Positions 36,353 through 48,346 are shown, counted from the first letter of the stretch. The stretch is DNA of 64,000 nucleotides from Tricholoma matsutake (GCA_026075535.2 AP026549.1:2294001-2358000), one strand, 5' to 3'. The notes: a model not told the origin generated them from the sequence alone. Made by a program: numbers and translations.

Positions 36353-36489
36353 CCACCCACCCACATCCTGGTATTGTTTTGAGCTCTTCTTCTGGGCACC
36401 AGCTGGTAGCTTTCCTTCACTGTTGATTTCTTTTTCCCACTGCATTTTGAATGACAGACGGTATTTACATTATCATGCATGTAGTACTG

Positions 36490-36636
36490 TAGGGATCCAT
36501 GCTTGAAATACATGCCTGCAGACCCATTGGGATGGCCAGTGCTATGTGCTGCCTCCTCATGGAGCCTTGCATTTCCCTATTTATCCTTGGTCTGCCTTTT
36601 ACATCTCACGGTCCATTACTCATCTTGGACAATTAG
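36490..36636 (+). repeat. split direct repeat B2
   Basis: 147 bp, partner of B1; separated from A2 by 137 bp without features. Marks the right end of the YR element. Confidence 0.8.
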
Positions 36637-36737
36637 ATGAAACTTTGTCAGCCAATCAGTGCACAAAGGTTGCAAATGCACACTTATCATTTATGTAATA
36701 CAACACTTAAATTTTTTTGACGGCTTGTCAACAACTC

Positions 36738-38093
36738 TAGTGCTGTGCTTGGCCTGGCCTCAGGCCATGAGCCGAGCCAAGCCGGGCCCAAATAGGCCAA
36801 GCCAAGCCAGGCCGTGACGATGGATTCATAGTGGCTTTGGCCTGGCTTGCATGTTTGAAAAGCCAAAGCCAGGCCATCAGGCCACAGCTTTTCAGTAAGC
36901 TATATCAGTGAGCTATATTCTCAAATATACTACATGTAATTAGCACCATTATTATTATTCTTTATCATCATTTGAACCCTAGGTATGTTCTTTTTTTCTT
37001 GTGTCTCTCATCTCGATCTGAGATAGCATTTTTGCCTGACTCATGTGCAATGTACGATCAATTGGCTGGTAGGAAGCATGTATGGAGTGCGATGTCTGGG
37101 TCAGCATATGCAGTGAACAGGGATGGAGGACAGTGACAACGGCTGACAAAAGTACGGCAGGTGGGGAAAATGAGCATGGCACCAGGGACAACGGGAACGA
37201 TGGGGAGCATGAGGGGGACAGGACGGCAGGGACACCACAAATCCACCACCACCAATGGACGATGACAATGATGCATGGAAGTCTATCATCGTTTGGGCCC
37301 CAGGTGATTTTTTTGTGTTTTTATTTATTACTAACTAATAGTTTTCTCTTTGCTTTTATGTTCTACCTATGCTACCCCCAACCCCAGCACCACCCAATGC
37401 AGCGTAGGATGCACATCATCCCCCAGCACCAGATCTGACAACACCGGGAGGATGGCCCAGCACCACCATCGCTGCGAGCAACTGTTTGCAGGGTGGATGG
37501 AGCTGGTGGTCCCACAATGATGGTGAATACCAATGGCAATGGCATCAATGGCTATGGCTATGCCAACACCAGCACCCAAAGCCAGCACCGAGAACGACAT
37601 GAAGAACGACAGCACCCGCCCCCATGCCAACACCAACACCAATTTCGACAGGGTACTGCAGCCACATGACACCTGGCACCTGGCGACAGCGGCAAACACC
37701 ACTACAGCCACTACAGCACCCTGACCCACTGCCATGAGCACCTTCTCGTGGGGTGGAAGCGGGGAGCAACAGGGAGGGGAGGGGGATTGAATTGAGGGGC
37801 GGTGGGGGACCAAACAAAAGGCCTCACACACAGATTTTATTTTATTCTACTGTCTCCTTTGTTAGTGGTATGTTCTATATGGTATACTAGTATTACCACA
37901 CATGTTTATGATATGTAGTCCTCAAATTATCAAGTGCTGGAGTGTTGTAAGCGAAAATTCATTTTTACATACAAAAGCCGCGGCCTGGGCCAAGCCAAGC
38001 TGTGAATGGCACCTGAGGTTTGAGGAAGCCAAAGCCGCCTCAAGCCAGGCCAAAGCCGGGGCTTTCAGGCCAAGCCGGGCCGGAACAGCACTA
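36738..38093. mobile_element. non-autonomous hAT element, TSD AACAACTC
   Basis: 1356 bp. Left end TAGTGCTGTGCTTGGCC; right end (reverse-complemented) TAGTGCTGTTCCGGCC. AACAACTC flanks both sides (36730-36737 and 38094-38101). Subterminal regions are dense in GGCC/GCCAAGCC words in both orientations. The interior (36980-37790) carries palindromes (37463-37496, 37726-37756) and an intron-like cassette but no transposase. The ORFs inside are low-complexity. It lies about 580 bp upstream of the MFS start codon. Confidence 0.85.
37304..37361 (+). other. intron-like cassette (copy e), acceptor degenerate
   Basis: GTTTGGGCCCCAG then GTGATTTTTTTGTG, with TTACTAACTAATAG in the branch region. The expected TTTAG acceptor reads TTTATG, so this copy may be non-functional or may use the AG of AATAG at about 37340. 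Confidence 0.4.
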
Positions 38094-38101
38094 AACAACT
38101 C

Positions 38102-38675
38102 ACCGAGACTCGGTGATTAAAAACAAGGAGGCCGGCTCTACAGACTAAAACTAGCCTTTGGACTACTTTCGACCTCCCCGCCCAAGGATTGAATATGGGA
38201 GCTTCAAGCTTGAAGCCTGAAGAACTGACTAATGACCTATCAGGAGTATTCAAAGGTGACGCCATCTAGCGCCATCTGTGTATCCCCACGTGGACGCACT
38301 CCGCAATGGTTCCTGGTTCGGTCAGTAGTACATACGATACGCATCAACAGCTAATTAACTGCGGAACTTTGTGCATCGTTTGGCAGAGACTTACTTTCTT
38401 TAACTCCATGGGGCTTGCAAACTTCCCCACGGGTTGAAAACTGAGAACGAATTATGTTGTCATAATGTTGTCATTGACAGTTATGATGGGGTGATGCGTG
38501 TGATAGCACGCGCATACTGTAGCCGCCTTGGATAACAAAAGGTCATTGGGGATGAAGTTGACGTGGAAATTTGGAATTCACCGCCAATTCCGCTTCCGCT
38601 TTTTGGGCCTGTCAGGATTAAATCGTGTCTTTGTTCCCATTTGCTTTCCTCCTCGGATCTCGTTTTTCTGCAGTA
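38102..38675 (+). promoter_or_regulatory. upstream region of the MFS gene
   Basis: 574 bp between the hAT insertion and the start codon. Pyrimidine-rich stretches and a CACGTG palindrome (38287-38292, an E-box-like site) are visible. I see no clear TATA box. The only ORFs are short shadows. Any regulatory use of these sites is inference. Confidence 0.3.
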
Positions 38676-41187
38676 ATGTCTCTCGAGAAAGAAGTGGAAG
38701 CTCACCTGGAGAAAGGGGTGACAGACTCGGAGGAAATCGACTTCGCCGGCGATTCCTCTCTTCCTTCGCCACCTACTTTAACTGAAGAAGAGGAGAGAAG
38801 ACTATGGCGAAAGATTGACCAAAGGCTCATGCCGATTTTAGCTTTGATGTATCTGTTGTCGTTCATGGATCGAGGTGAGTTCTATATCTTCTTCGATTCA
38901 ACCAGACACTTATCTGTCTCAAAAGGAAACATCGGCAATGCGAGATTGCAAGGTCTACAAACTCAGCTTCACCTCTCTGATAATCAGTTCAACCTTGCGT
39001 TGGTAAGCATTGCCTGTCAGACTCAACCCTGTTTTATTGCTGTGTTTAACCACGCTTTAAAGACTATGTATTTCATCGTGCGTCACTTGAAATTATGCTT
39101 GCCTTCTGTCGCAACTCCCGATGATCACATATAGCCATATTGCCTGTTTGAATGCCCCGCCAAGTCCGTATTCTAGATCAGCGTTGTGGTCATTGCTAAT
39201 ATTCTCGCTAGTCTTGTTCTCAAGAAGTTCCGCCCGTCTAGGTACTTACCGCTATCTCTCGTGCAAATCTATGCTCAATTCTATCATCACTTTCCAGATG
39301 GCTGCCAGGAATTACAGTACGTTGTCTTGACCATCAAAGAATCCGCGAGGACTAATCAATATTAATTCTCTAAGGTAGTTTGGGGGACAGTCATGTTAGT
39401 ACTTTGACATCTCTTCAACACTATTGCCATTGGAGCTTATCTTTTCTTTCAGGACATTGATGGGTCTCGTGAAAACGTAATCCCAACATTCGAAGCCCCA
39501 CTGCTTTATCGATCACAATGTCCTAGTTATCCTCAAATTGTGGGTGTGCGTGTGTGTTTGGGAGTGGCGGAAGCAGGCTTATTCCCCGGCGTTGTATATT
39601 AGTGTGTTCCCTTCATCTTTTCATGATCCAGTCTTAACCAGACAGCAATAAGTCTAACTCTCTGGTATCCGAGATACAAGCTGCAATATCGCATCGGCAT
39701 TTTCTTTGGATCGGCCACGCTGGCTGGCGCATTCTCAGGCCTTTTCGCATATGGTATCAGCTTCATGAGCGGTACCCGAGGTTTACTGGGCTGGTCTTGG
39801 ATATTCGTGAGCGTCGAGCTCTGACTTCGCGGTTCCAATGATTCACACATCGGATACAGATTTTGGAAGGGATTCTGACCGTTGCTGTTGGTTTGCTCGC
39901 TTTCATCGGTGAGGTTTTGCCAAGTTGGCATCAAATTTTACGACGCTAATCTAAATAGTACTGGTGGATTTCCCTTCAACGGCATCATTCCTAACCCCGG
40001 AGGAGCGTGCGTACGTTATTTGGAGGAAGAGTGAGCTTGGACTACTCCGATTGACGGAAAACCATTAATTTGTTTCCAATAGAGTATGACAATTCGTCGG
40101 TAGGCGAAGAAGAACAATTCGAGATGAGGCACTTCTGGGCTGCATTGGGCGACTGGCAGGCACGTTTTAATTTCGTTGGTTGTAGCATACAGGTTTTTTA
40201 ACGTTGGATATAGGTTTGGCTGCATATATTAATATACATGTCTGTAATTGGCCCTTGTGAGTACCGTAATTACTTTCCACCGCTACATCTTATCTTCAGC
40301 ATCCTCAAAGTGTACGGGATCACGTTGTTCTTGCCGTCAGTACCCGTGTTTATATTGCAACTGGGACATGGCTGACACGTTACTCTGCTTTCAGCACTAT
40401 CATCAAAACGTCCGTGTTGCCTCCTTTGGTTTGCGGTTCTCACCGACAGTTTTGCGTAGCTTCGGCTATAACTCAGCCATCAGTCAACTGCTGACAGTCC
40501 CCCCTTACGTTTTTGCTAGTATGGTCTCCGTTTCTTGACAAACCTTGTCTCTCTCACTTTTCATTCTAGCAATTACACTCTATATCTTCGCCAACTTTTC
40601 CGATAAAATCAAGATGAGATCGCCTTTTGTCTTGGCTGGTCTTGTAATGTGCCTTATCGGCTTCACCATCAATATTTCAAATGTTCCCAGTGGCGTGAAA
40701 TACTTCGGAACCTTTTTCGTCGTTGCAGGTGCGTATGCTCCCTTCCCTGGGGTGGTGGCATGGTCAGTCCTCCGCTGATCTAGCGACCCTTCGAGATGAG
40801 CTGAATCCTCTTGTACCTAGGCTAGGGGGCAATCTTTCCGGTCAGTATAAGCGGGGAATCGGGATGGCGGTGCATATTGGAATAGGGAACTTCAGCGGAG
40901 CCATTGCATCAAATATATACAGAACCCGTGACGCGCCTCGATTTGCACTTGGACGTAAGTCTCACATCCGCCGTTCCTATGATCACATTTGCTGAACAGG
41001 CTTCGCAGATGGCCTCGAGCTGATGTTTGTCGGCATTGGCTTCGTATGCGTCCCTATCGCAGTTATCACTTATATTCGTATTAACAAGAAACGCGAAGCA
41101 TTGGGCAAGGACGAAGTAAAAAAGTATACTCATAAGCAGCTCCGGGAGATGGGTGACAGGGCACCAGATTTCAGATATTCTCTTTGA
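38676..41187 (+). CDS. MFS anion/cation symporter, Dal5/allantoate-permease type, 20 exons
   Basis: Exons: 38676-38874, 38926-39002, 39063-39077, 39135-39163, 39212-39241, 39298-39316, 39375-39394, 39453-39476, 39527-39601, 39653-39806, 39860-39908, 39959-40030, 40083-40159, 40214-40256, 40311-40335, 40395-40409, 40460-40518, 40570-40762, 40821-40954, 41000-41187. They total 1497 nt, that is 498 codons plus TGA, with no internal stop. The acidic N-terminus precedes TM1 (ILALMYLLSFMDRGNIGNA, the family signature). AGLFPGVVYYLTLWYPR and a cytosolic KKREALGKDE tail follow. About 12 TM segments are expected. All introns are GT-AG except 40160-40213 (GC-AG). Members import allantoate, nicotinate or similar organic anions; the substrate here is unknown. 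Confidence 0.9.
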
Positions 41188-41412
41188 AGGATTTTAGTGC
41201 GCGAGGGCAGTGGGAAATGGATTCTTTTGGAAATACTATTGTACATCCCATTCTGAATATGAAGGAGAATCAAACTAGTTCCTCCCTCTGCTTAGTATTC
41301 TTGTCCAGAATTGGTTTGTTACTTAAGCATCGTCGATCGACCATCGACTCCAAAACGATCTAGATATCCAAATCCGCTTACACCGACCTTGGAATATCCT
41401 CTTTCACCAGTG
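41188..41412. terminator. 3' flank of the MFS gene
   Basis: 225 bp between the stop codon and the next element end. No clear AATAAA. No gene recognised. Confidence 0.25.
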
Positions 41413-42430
41413 CACACTAGTGATGTACAAGGCTCGGCCCAAAGCCCTCAAGCCCCGGCTGCCGAGCCCTAGAAGCCTGAGCCGAGCCGAGCCTTGGAGC
41501 GGGCTTGGTAGGGCTCAGGGCTCGGCTCGATGTTTCTGAAGCCTGAGCCGAGCCCTTAAGCTCCGGCTTTGTGATCAGCGAGGATCGTCGTGCACCATCT
41601 CTACTCCTCCCTTTGTCTACTGGAAGCTCCTGGTGTACAGCAGCAAGCAATTGCTTGCTGTCTGGCTTACAGGAGCTGCTCAGATGAGGTTGGAGCGAGG
41701 GGCAGCACAAGCGAGGAGCACAGTGACGAGTGACGCAAAGTCAAACCTGCGAGAAACATTGTGTGCTAATCCGCGCAAGTGATGCAGACCAGCGGACGTG
41801 TCATCTGCTGCGTCATGAGTGCGTAACTCAGTTAGTGCCCGCGATTCCGTCGTCCTGTGGTGATGTGGCGACACAGCCTTATTTCGTAGTGTGGTCAGTG
41901 GGTGGGCAGTGCTATAGGGATTACTGTGTGCATACCTTGCGGGTATCCTGCTCCACAGGTCTCCTGGCACCTCCAATGCATCACTTCGTGATATATTATG
42001 TGTTTGACACACATTCTGTTTGCATAGTCTTGAACCATTGTCGTTATAGAGAAATAGAACAATCTGGATGGGAAATATATATATAAGTTAGTATTAGCGA
42101 TAAGAAGAGTGAAAAACTGACTTACATTGAAGTTGAAGATGCGGACGAGTCATGTTGACGCGCGTCGTTGATCGACGTCCGGCAACTCCCGGTTCTACGA
42201 CAACAATAACATTGGCATTAGAATTGTAGCAAGTATATTAATGTCCGTAACTTCTCGTATTTATGACTTTTCGATGGATTTCTATTGTTATATTGACATT
42301 CATTACCAGTTTCTCAAATCCCCTCTTCAAGCCCCGGCCCGAGCCTGAGCCTGGTACCAAGGCCCGGCTCACAATATATCAAGCCCGAGCCGACTCAAGC
42401 CGAGCCCAAGCTCCAGCTTTCAGAAAATCT
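41413..42430. mobile_element. degenerate non-autonomous hAT-like element
   Basis: Starts near CACTAGTGATGTACAAGGC and has dense GCCGAGCC/GGCTCGGC words at both ends (41430-41570 and 42325-42420), as in the subterminal zones of 36738-38093. I cannot find a matching right terminus or target duplication, so the boundaries are approximate. The interior ORFs (up to 118 codons) show no recognisable motif. Confidence 0.45.
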
Positions 42431-42892
42431 GGGTTTTGGAAATTGCCATGGGTTGTCGGAAATTTCCGGATGGCATTATAACCTCACCTAGATTATATGT
42501 GGATTATCACTCCCTCTCAGCTAGTATACTGGGCCCTAATGTGGAAAATCTATTACCTACATATGTAAACTACATTATTGAACTGAACCCGAGACTTGGT
42601 AGCTAGCTTAACATCAGTTCTGAGTGTCGATTTTAATGGGTTATGGCGGTTACGTGGGTCATGTGGGTCATATTAGGTTATACTGCATTACATAATTTTG
42701 TGACAGTGCCACCGCCACCAATTGCCAAGATGCTTACATCACCACTAAATTCGAACCCAATACTCGATACCTCTCTGCTACTGTCCTCTCATCAGGAAAA
42801 ACCCAAATCCATAATTATATATAATTATAGATTTTTATAGTATAATTCAGTATAATCTCATATAAGAAAGGGATAATACTTCAAGTATTATA
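42431..42892. repeat. AT-rich repeat matching 54085-54125 inverted
   Basis: Around 42795-42830, AGGAAAAACCCAAATCC then ATAATTATATATAATTAT. The reverse complement occurs near 54085-54125. Probably ends of a small AT-rich MITE family. No gene. Confidence 0.45.
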
Positions 42893-43640
42893 CTATCTTA
42901 TGACATGATTATAACTATTAATCAGACTGTGAATGTCATGGTCATGGTCTCCAAAGCTATTGATGAAGAAACTTTGGCAGTGATCAAGAACATTTGAGCT
43001 TGTCCAGCTCCGATCACAGATAGGTCCAAATCGTGGTAGCAGATGAAGGCTAGACACAATAGATGTGACAGGAACTATACTTGCCAGATTACCACCACCT
43101 GGTGCCTTGGAGGGTGATATCCTGAACTGCCGATGATATGGGTCTGGGTGGTGTGTGAAAGTTGAGAACCAATCAACATATGCCAAATGGCATGGATGCA
43201 GGTCACTTGGGGTGCTTGGAAAAAGACAGTCCATTGCTTCAGCTGATAAAGTGAAGACTAGCCATACACGAGCAGCACGATAATCTGTCAGGTGATCAAA
43301 TAAGAGTTATTAGTATCCATTAATATCAGGAAAGTGCATACCTCTCAGAGATGATGGTGGAGACTTTGTTTCAATCAAGGCTACATCAAAGTGACCTGGG
43401 AGATAATCCCCTTGGCGATCTCTTCTAGAAGGCTGGACATGAATTGCATCCACAGTTGCATGTTCATTTTTGATTGGATCATGGTGGATGAATTTGATTC
43501 AATGGAAGACAAAGATGCGAGAGAAATTGATGTTGACACTGTATGCTGCATTCTTCAGTGTATGACCATCAAGAGTAGGATTATGGAATTGAGCAACATA
43601 TCTGGTGAGTGCAGCGATAAAGAATGGGACCCAAGGGTGA
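42893..43640 (-). pseudogene. Plavaka-type transposase, C-terminal part
   Basis: Reads PFFIAALTRYVAQFHNP, then PGHFDVALIETK, a short intron (about 43285-43340), then DYRAARVWLVFTL. It continues HLAYVDWFSTF, SIVPVTSIVSSLHLLPRFG and WTSSNVLDHCQSFFINSF before the stop at 42893. This is the usual C-terminus of large Agaricomycete Plavaka-like proteins (recalled, not searched). The N-terminal half of what is probably the same gene is at 48747-51170; gypsy-E and an LTR lie between. Confidence 0.6.
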
Positions 43641-46553
43641 CATACAAGTAGCCAAATGGAATTTGTTATTGTGGGAAAATTCAGCAATTGCCAACCATTC
43701 AGGCCAGTCAGTTTGTCAGTAGTTGACAAACATACGTGGGTACTGCTCCAACTCCTGATTCATTCTCTCTGTCTGCCCATCAGTCTGTGGGTGATATGCC
43801 ATAGATAATTTAGTTTGAATTCCCAATATGTTGTTTAGTTCTCGCATAAATGTGGAAGCAAATTGTGGTCCACGATTGGAGATAACGGTATCAGGTAACC
43901 CATGTAACCGCCATACCTGATTTAGATAGAGGTGCACCAAGCCCAATGATGAGGTTTCTGTAGTAGTAGGAATAATATGGACCTCCTTTGTAAAGCAGTC
44001 GCATACTACGAATATTGCATCGTACCCTTGAGCCTCAGGTAATCCGGTAATAAAATCCACAGATATATCTTGCCACAGCACTTTAGGTATAGGGTTTGGC
44101 ATTAATTTTCCTGCAGGTTTCTCTGGAAATTTCTTCCCCCTCATGCACATATCACATCCATCCACATACCCCAACACATACTTCAAAATACCGGGCCACA
44201 AATAATTTCTCATTACTAATTCCAACGTCTTCCATCTTCCTGGGTGTCCGGCAGTCAGCATATTATGATGTAATCGGACAATCTCCCTTCGCAAATCCTG
44301 ATCCTTCAGTACATACACTTTTCCTCAAAACAACACCAACCCTTGTTCCTCAGCCCATTCATCTCCTTTGATATTACCTTTCTTCTCTCCCTTCAGAGCT
44401 TTCACGGCTTCCACTACTTCATCGTCCATTTCCAAACATTGTCTAATTTTAGACAACATTTCCATTTCTGAGCTATCTATTAATAGATGCCCTTGACGCA
44501 TAGCGCAAATGCAAAAGTATTCGGGTTTGAGTAAGGTAACATTTTTATTGTCTTCCTCCACCCCCCTTTTATGATCAATACATCTGGATAATGCATCTGC
44601 TTTCCTCATTAAGCTTCCTGCTTTGTGGACCAAGTGAAAGTTGAAACACAATAGGAATAGTGCCCAACACGCTTGCCAGCGATTAAGCTTTTTAGCGGAC
44701 ATGAAGTATTGCAGATTTTAATGATCCATCCAGATCTCAATCTCATGTGTACATCCCTCCAAATAATGCCTCCACGCCTCCAATGCTCGTATTATCCTCA
44801 ACATCTCTTTGTCATGCACATCATAATTCCTCTCCACATCATTCAACCCTTTTGACAAGTATGCACAAGGATGCCATTTGTCATCTTTGCACAGCATTGA
44901 TAATACTGCTCCAGTAGCAAAATCAGATGCATCAGATTCCACTCACAAAGGGCATGTGAAATCTACTGGGGCTAATATTGGTCCCTCCACAAACTTCCTC
45001 TTCAACTCCTCAAATGCTGTCTGCTGCTGCTCTCCCCACCTCCATACTACTCCCTTTCGTGTAAGGTTATGTAAGGGTGCGGCAATTTTAGAAAAATTGT
45101 GCACAAAGTGACGATAATAATTTGCAAGTCCCAAGAAGGCTTGAACCTCCTTGACACGGGTGGGTGCAGGCCAATCTGTGATCGCCTGTACCTTGATCGG
45201 ATCCATTTTGATCCCATCAGGGCCAGTCAATAATCCTAGGAACTCAATCTTGCTTGCCCCAAACACACACTTCTCTGGTTTCAAAAATAGATCATTCTCC
45301 ACCAACCTCCGTAGCACCTCCTGCACTATCACCTCATGATTCTCTTCATCCTTTGTGAATATCAGAATGTTGTCAATAAATATCATTACCACGCCTTTGT
45401 CTATTACATCCTTGAAAATGTTGTTCATCATATTTTGAAAGGTTGGGGGACTATTAGTCATCCCAAAAAACATGACAAGTGGCTCGAAGGATCCTCGACG
45501 CATGGCAAATGCTGCCTTCCACTCATCTCCTTTCTTTATTTGTACATTGTTGTATCCCCATCGTAAATCCAATTTTGTAAAGACCTTGGCTTTTCCCACC
45601 TTGTCAATTATTTCTGAGATCAATGGCAGGGGGTACGCATTCTTCACTGTCCACTCATTCAGATACCTATAATCTGTACACATCCTCTTCCTTTGGTCTT
45701 TCTTTGGCACAAAGAATATTGGTGACGTCTGCAGTGATTTCGAAGGCCATATGTATCCTTTGCGCAATTGCTCCTTCAGGAATGCATCCACTTCTTCTTG
45801 TTCTATCAGAGATAATGGATATACCTTTGACCTCTTCTGCACAAACCCTGGCTTCATCTCAATCGCATGATCCCATGGTTTCTGCACTGGCATTCGCTCA
45901 GACTCCTTCTTCTGGAACACTGACAGATGTTCATGATACACTTTTGGCACCCATTCCTCCACTGGCTTCTCCACCTTCACAATATTCTTGTCCCATGACT
46001 GTCCTCCACGAATTGTTCTAAAGGTTTGCTTCTGCTCTTCTTTCTCGATCATGATCGGAACTTCCCTATTTGGCATTTCCTCATCCTCCACTTCCTCCAT
46101 CGTAACAGAATACTTTCTTGGATGTTCTTTCTCTTTCTTTTTCCTTTTTTCCTTCTTCATCTTCCTCCCATACACATTACATTCCTTAGGACAATGAGTC
46201 ATTTGTACTTTCCCAGTTTTCCAATCAATTTCAGGATTATGCTTCCGTAACCATGGACATCCTATTATTAGATTGGTTTTTCCAAGATTGCACACTTCGA
46301 ATACAGCTTGCTCCTGATGCTCCTGATACCTTAGTACCATAGTCACCTCCTCCTTGATAATTCCTCCATGATTGACTGTTCCGTCAATATTGTACACCAT
46401 TATAAGTTGTGCCAGCTTGCGTGTGTTAATACCATTTCCAGTAATTAAGGATCGATTAATAAATAATCCTGTAGCACCACTATCAAGCAACGCTTCCACA
46501 TCAATAGCTGCATGCATGTCCACTGACTTCAGTCCCACAGTCAAGGTGATTTC
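43640..46553 (-). pseudogene. gypsy-E pol: protease, RT, RNase H, integrase
   Basis: One frame from about 46544 to 43716 with only four stops. Protease LLDSGATGLF near 46480. RT has LDLRWGYNNV, but the catalytic box reads FIDN (about 45375; FIDD/YIDD expected). RNase H starts SDASDFATGAVL; a zinc region and integrase follow with DFITGLPEAQGYD, and the second catalytic Asp is Asn in TVISNRGPQF (about 43880). Stops at 44943, 44325 and 43716 are TGA in Arg positions; 44718 is TAA for an expected Lys. The integrase end is fused near 43640 to Plavaka sequence, and no 3' LTR remains. Confidence 0.85.
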
Positions 46554-46858
46554 GGGTTCTATTCACGCAGAGCGAATAAAGAATTTAGGGGTTTTCAGAA
46601 ATGATGCATGAAAATTGTCATGTGATTGACAACAGTTGTACTCCTTTTCGTCACGTGATTCAGAACGGTTGTACTCCTCCTCGATGTCCTTTTCTGATTT
46701 ACTCTGGGTTTCCTCGGATACTAATACATTGTAACAATTCTGGGTCACCAATGGGGAAACCTTCACTGGGACTCTTCCACAAAATTCTTCTGCTTGCCTT
46801 CCTCCGGCTTCACTTCCTCGATTGTAGCTTCCCTAATCTTTCTCTTCTGCCTACAATT

Positions 46859-47860
46859 CCTAGAAATGTGTCCTAACTGCCCACAGTTAAAACATTTAAG
46901 TGGGGCTCATCTTCCTGCTTGATCAACCTCCATTGCCTCTGCTGGTGCTGCTGACTCTGTAACTATAGGTGTCACTGCCATGGCCAGTGGCTGTGCCCTT
47001 GGAGCTTGTGCCTGAGGTGCCTTTCCTTTCTTGGACTTTCCTCCAGATGACTTTCCAAATTTACTACTTCCATACATCAACTTTGACTCCACCTGTTCCT
47101 GCCGATATTGCCAGTCAAGGTGCATTGCCCAATTATACCACTTGTCCAATTTCTCTGGCATAGAAGGTAGTCGGTAGATAGACTTGAATAAAGAGGGATT
47201 TAATCCTGCTTTCAAAAACTCTACCAACGCGGCTTCTCCCATGTCTGTTTGCGAAGCTTCTGCTTTGAACTGCAAAATAAATTCATCTGCTGTTAGGGAA
47301 CCTTGGCGCATGGTTTTTAATTTGGCATTGGGTGTCGCCTTTGGATTAGGGTCTCCAAACTGTGCCTCCAATCTCTCCAAAAATTCCTTCAAGGTTGCAA
47401 ATGGTTTATTTCCCATGGCAATTTGATTAATAGCCTTGTTTCTCCAGAACTGTGCTTTTCCCCCCTGAATGTATGAGAGAGCAAACATAATCCTAGACTC
47501 GGCTGTACAAAACTCGGGCTTCCTCCCATGGATGTACAATACTATAGAGCTGATGAAGGATTTTGTATTTTCCATGGTACCATCAAAGATTTGTGGGGGC
47601 GCATACTTAGGTAAGCATGCTTTTCCATTTCCGGATTTCTCTGCTGTCTAATCCTCCTGCGATATCCACTCCACCATCTCCTCCATCTCATCATCTCTTT
47701 CTCCTATCGTCTCTGGCTGTACTTCTGCTTGTCTGGGCTGTGATGTGGTCAACACTGACACTAATTGCGACATTTGTGCTGTGAGCGCATCAATTTTTGC
47801 CTCTAGTGCTGGTATGGGAACAGGATTAGGACTGGGATTAGAAGTTGAAGGTTTGGACAT
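46859..47860 (-). pseudogene. gypsy-E gag with zinc knuckle
   Basis: Starts MSKPSTSNPSPNPVPIPALE with a short coiled-coil-like segment. A TAG stop at 47648 is followed in frame by the capsid region (FALSYIQGGKAQFWRN, LKEFLERLEAQFGDPN). A TGA at 46907 (Arg expected) precedes an intact CCHC knuckle CFNCGQLGHISRNC. Best-preserved gypsy gag in the window. Confidence 0.8.
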
Positions 47861-48346
47861 AATTGTAGAATCTGTGATGAATCACTTCTTTGACAAATTC
47901 AAAATTTTTTCTTTGAGACCTCTCCAAATGTTCATGGGTCATGTGATGGTTCATCAATCGTTTGTCGATCATTTGTCAATCGTTGGGCGCCTATTTTGAC
48001 ACTTCGGATCAATAACCCTTCCAACAGTGCCTGATCTCGGAGATATCACTGAATTCGGCTTGTAACTAAAATAGTCATCCAAATAGAGTAATGTAAATCA
48101 TAACTAAACCAGATCCGATCAGTTGTCTGGTTGCAGCTGTCCTAATGATGAGTGCTGCCTCTCGATCACTGGCGGTCGCAATGTAAGGCAAGGCCTGGCA
48201 TTGGCTTATGAAAGAAAAGGTAGATTACATATATACAAGTACTTCCGGCTCGTGCCGAAAGGATGAGTAATTGGATGTGGCATGGTGAAACAATGACATA
48301 TGCGCAAGTAAGAGAAGGTGCACTGATATGGGAAGTTGTGTTCTTC
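47861..48346 (-). other. gypsy-E leader, untranslated
   Basis: 486 bp between gag and the LTR at 48347-48746. On the - strand it contains AAATAGGCGCCCAACG near 47990, which resembles the GGCGCC core seen in some primer-binding sites. It is not next to the LTR, so I do not assign it. No gene. Confidence 0.35.

Larger units (their letters stand above)
32733..36636 (+). mobile_element. Ngaro/DIRS-type tyrosine-recombinase element lacking RT
   Basis: Repeats are arranged A1 (32733-32910) - ORFs - B1 (36019-36165) - A2 (36170-36352) - B2 (36490-36636). A1 matches A2 and B1 matches B2. This split-direct-repeat layout is known from Ngaro-type YR retrotransposons. Internally there is a gag-like region with a Cys/His finger followed directly by a tyrosine recombinase. 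No reverse transcriptase or RNase H lies between, where they would be expected. So it is a deletion derivative or an RT-less lineage. A MITE (33054-33471) interrupts the 5' coding part. No target duplication is expected for this class. Confidence 0.75.

Noticed and set aside
40016..40225. Minus-strand ORF across the MFS gene
   Set aside because: Antisense to exons 12-14, which fit a continuous 499-codon model.
41417..42086. ORFs of 97-118 codons between GCCGAGCC arrays
   Set aside because: No recognisable motif, overlapping on both strands, and lying within a repeat-like element.
47980..48000. GGCGCC motif as the primer-binding site of gypsy-E
   Set aside because: It would require the LTR to end at about 47998, but no matching second LTR exists and the TGTTAGG LTR sits at the Plavaka junction instead.
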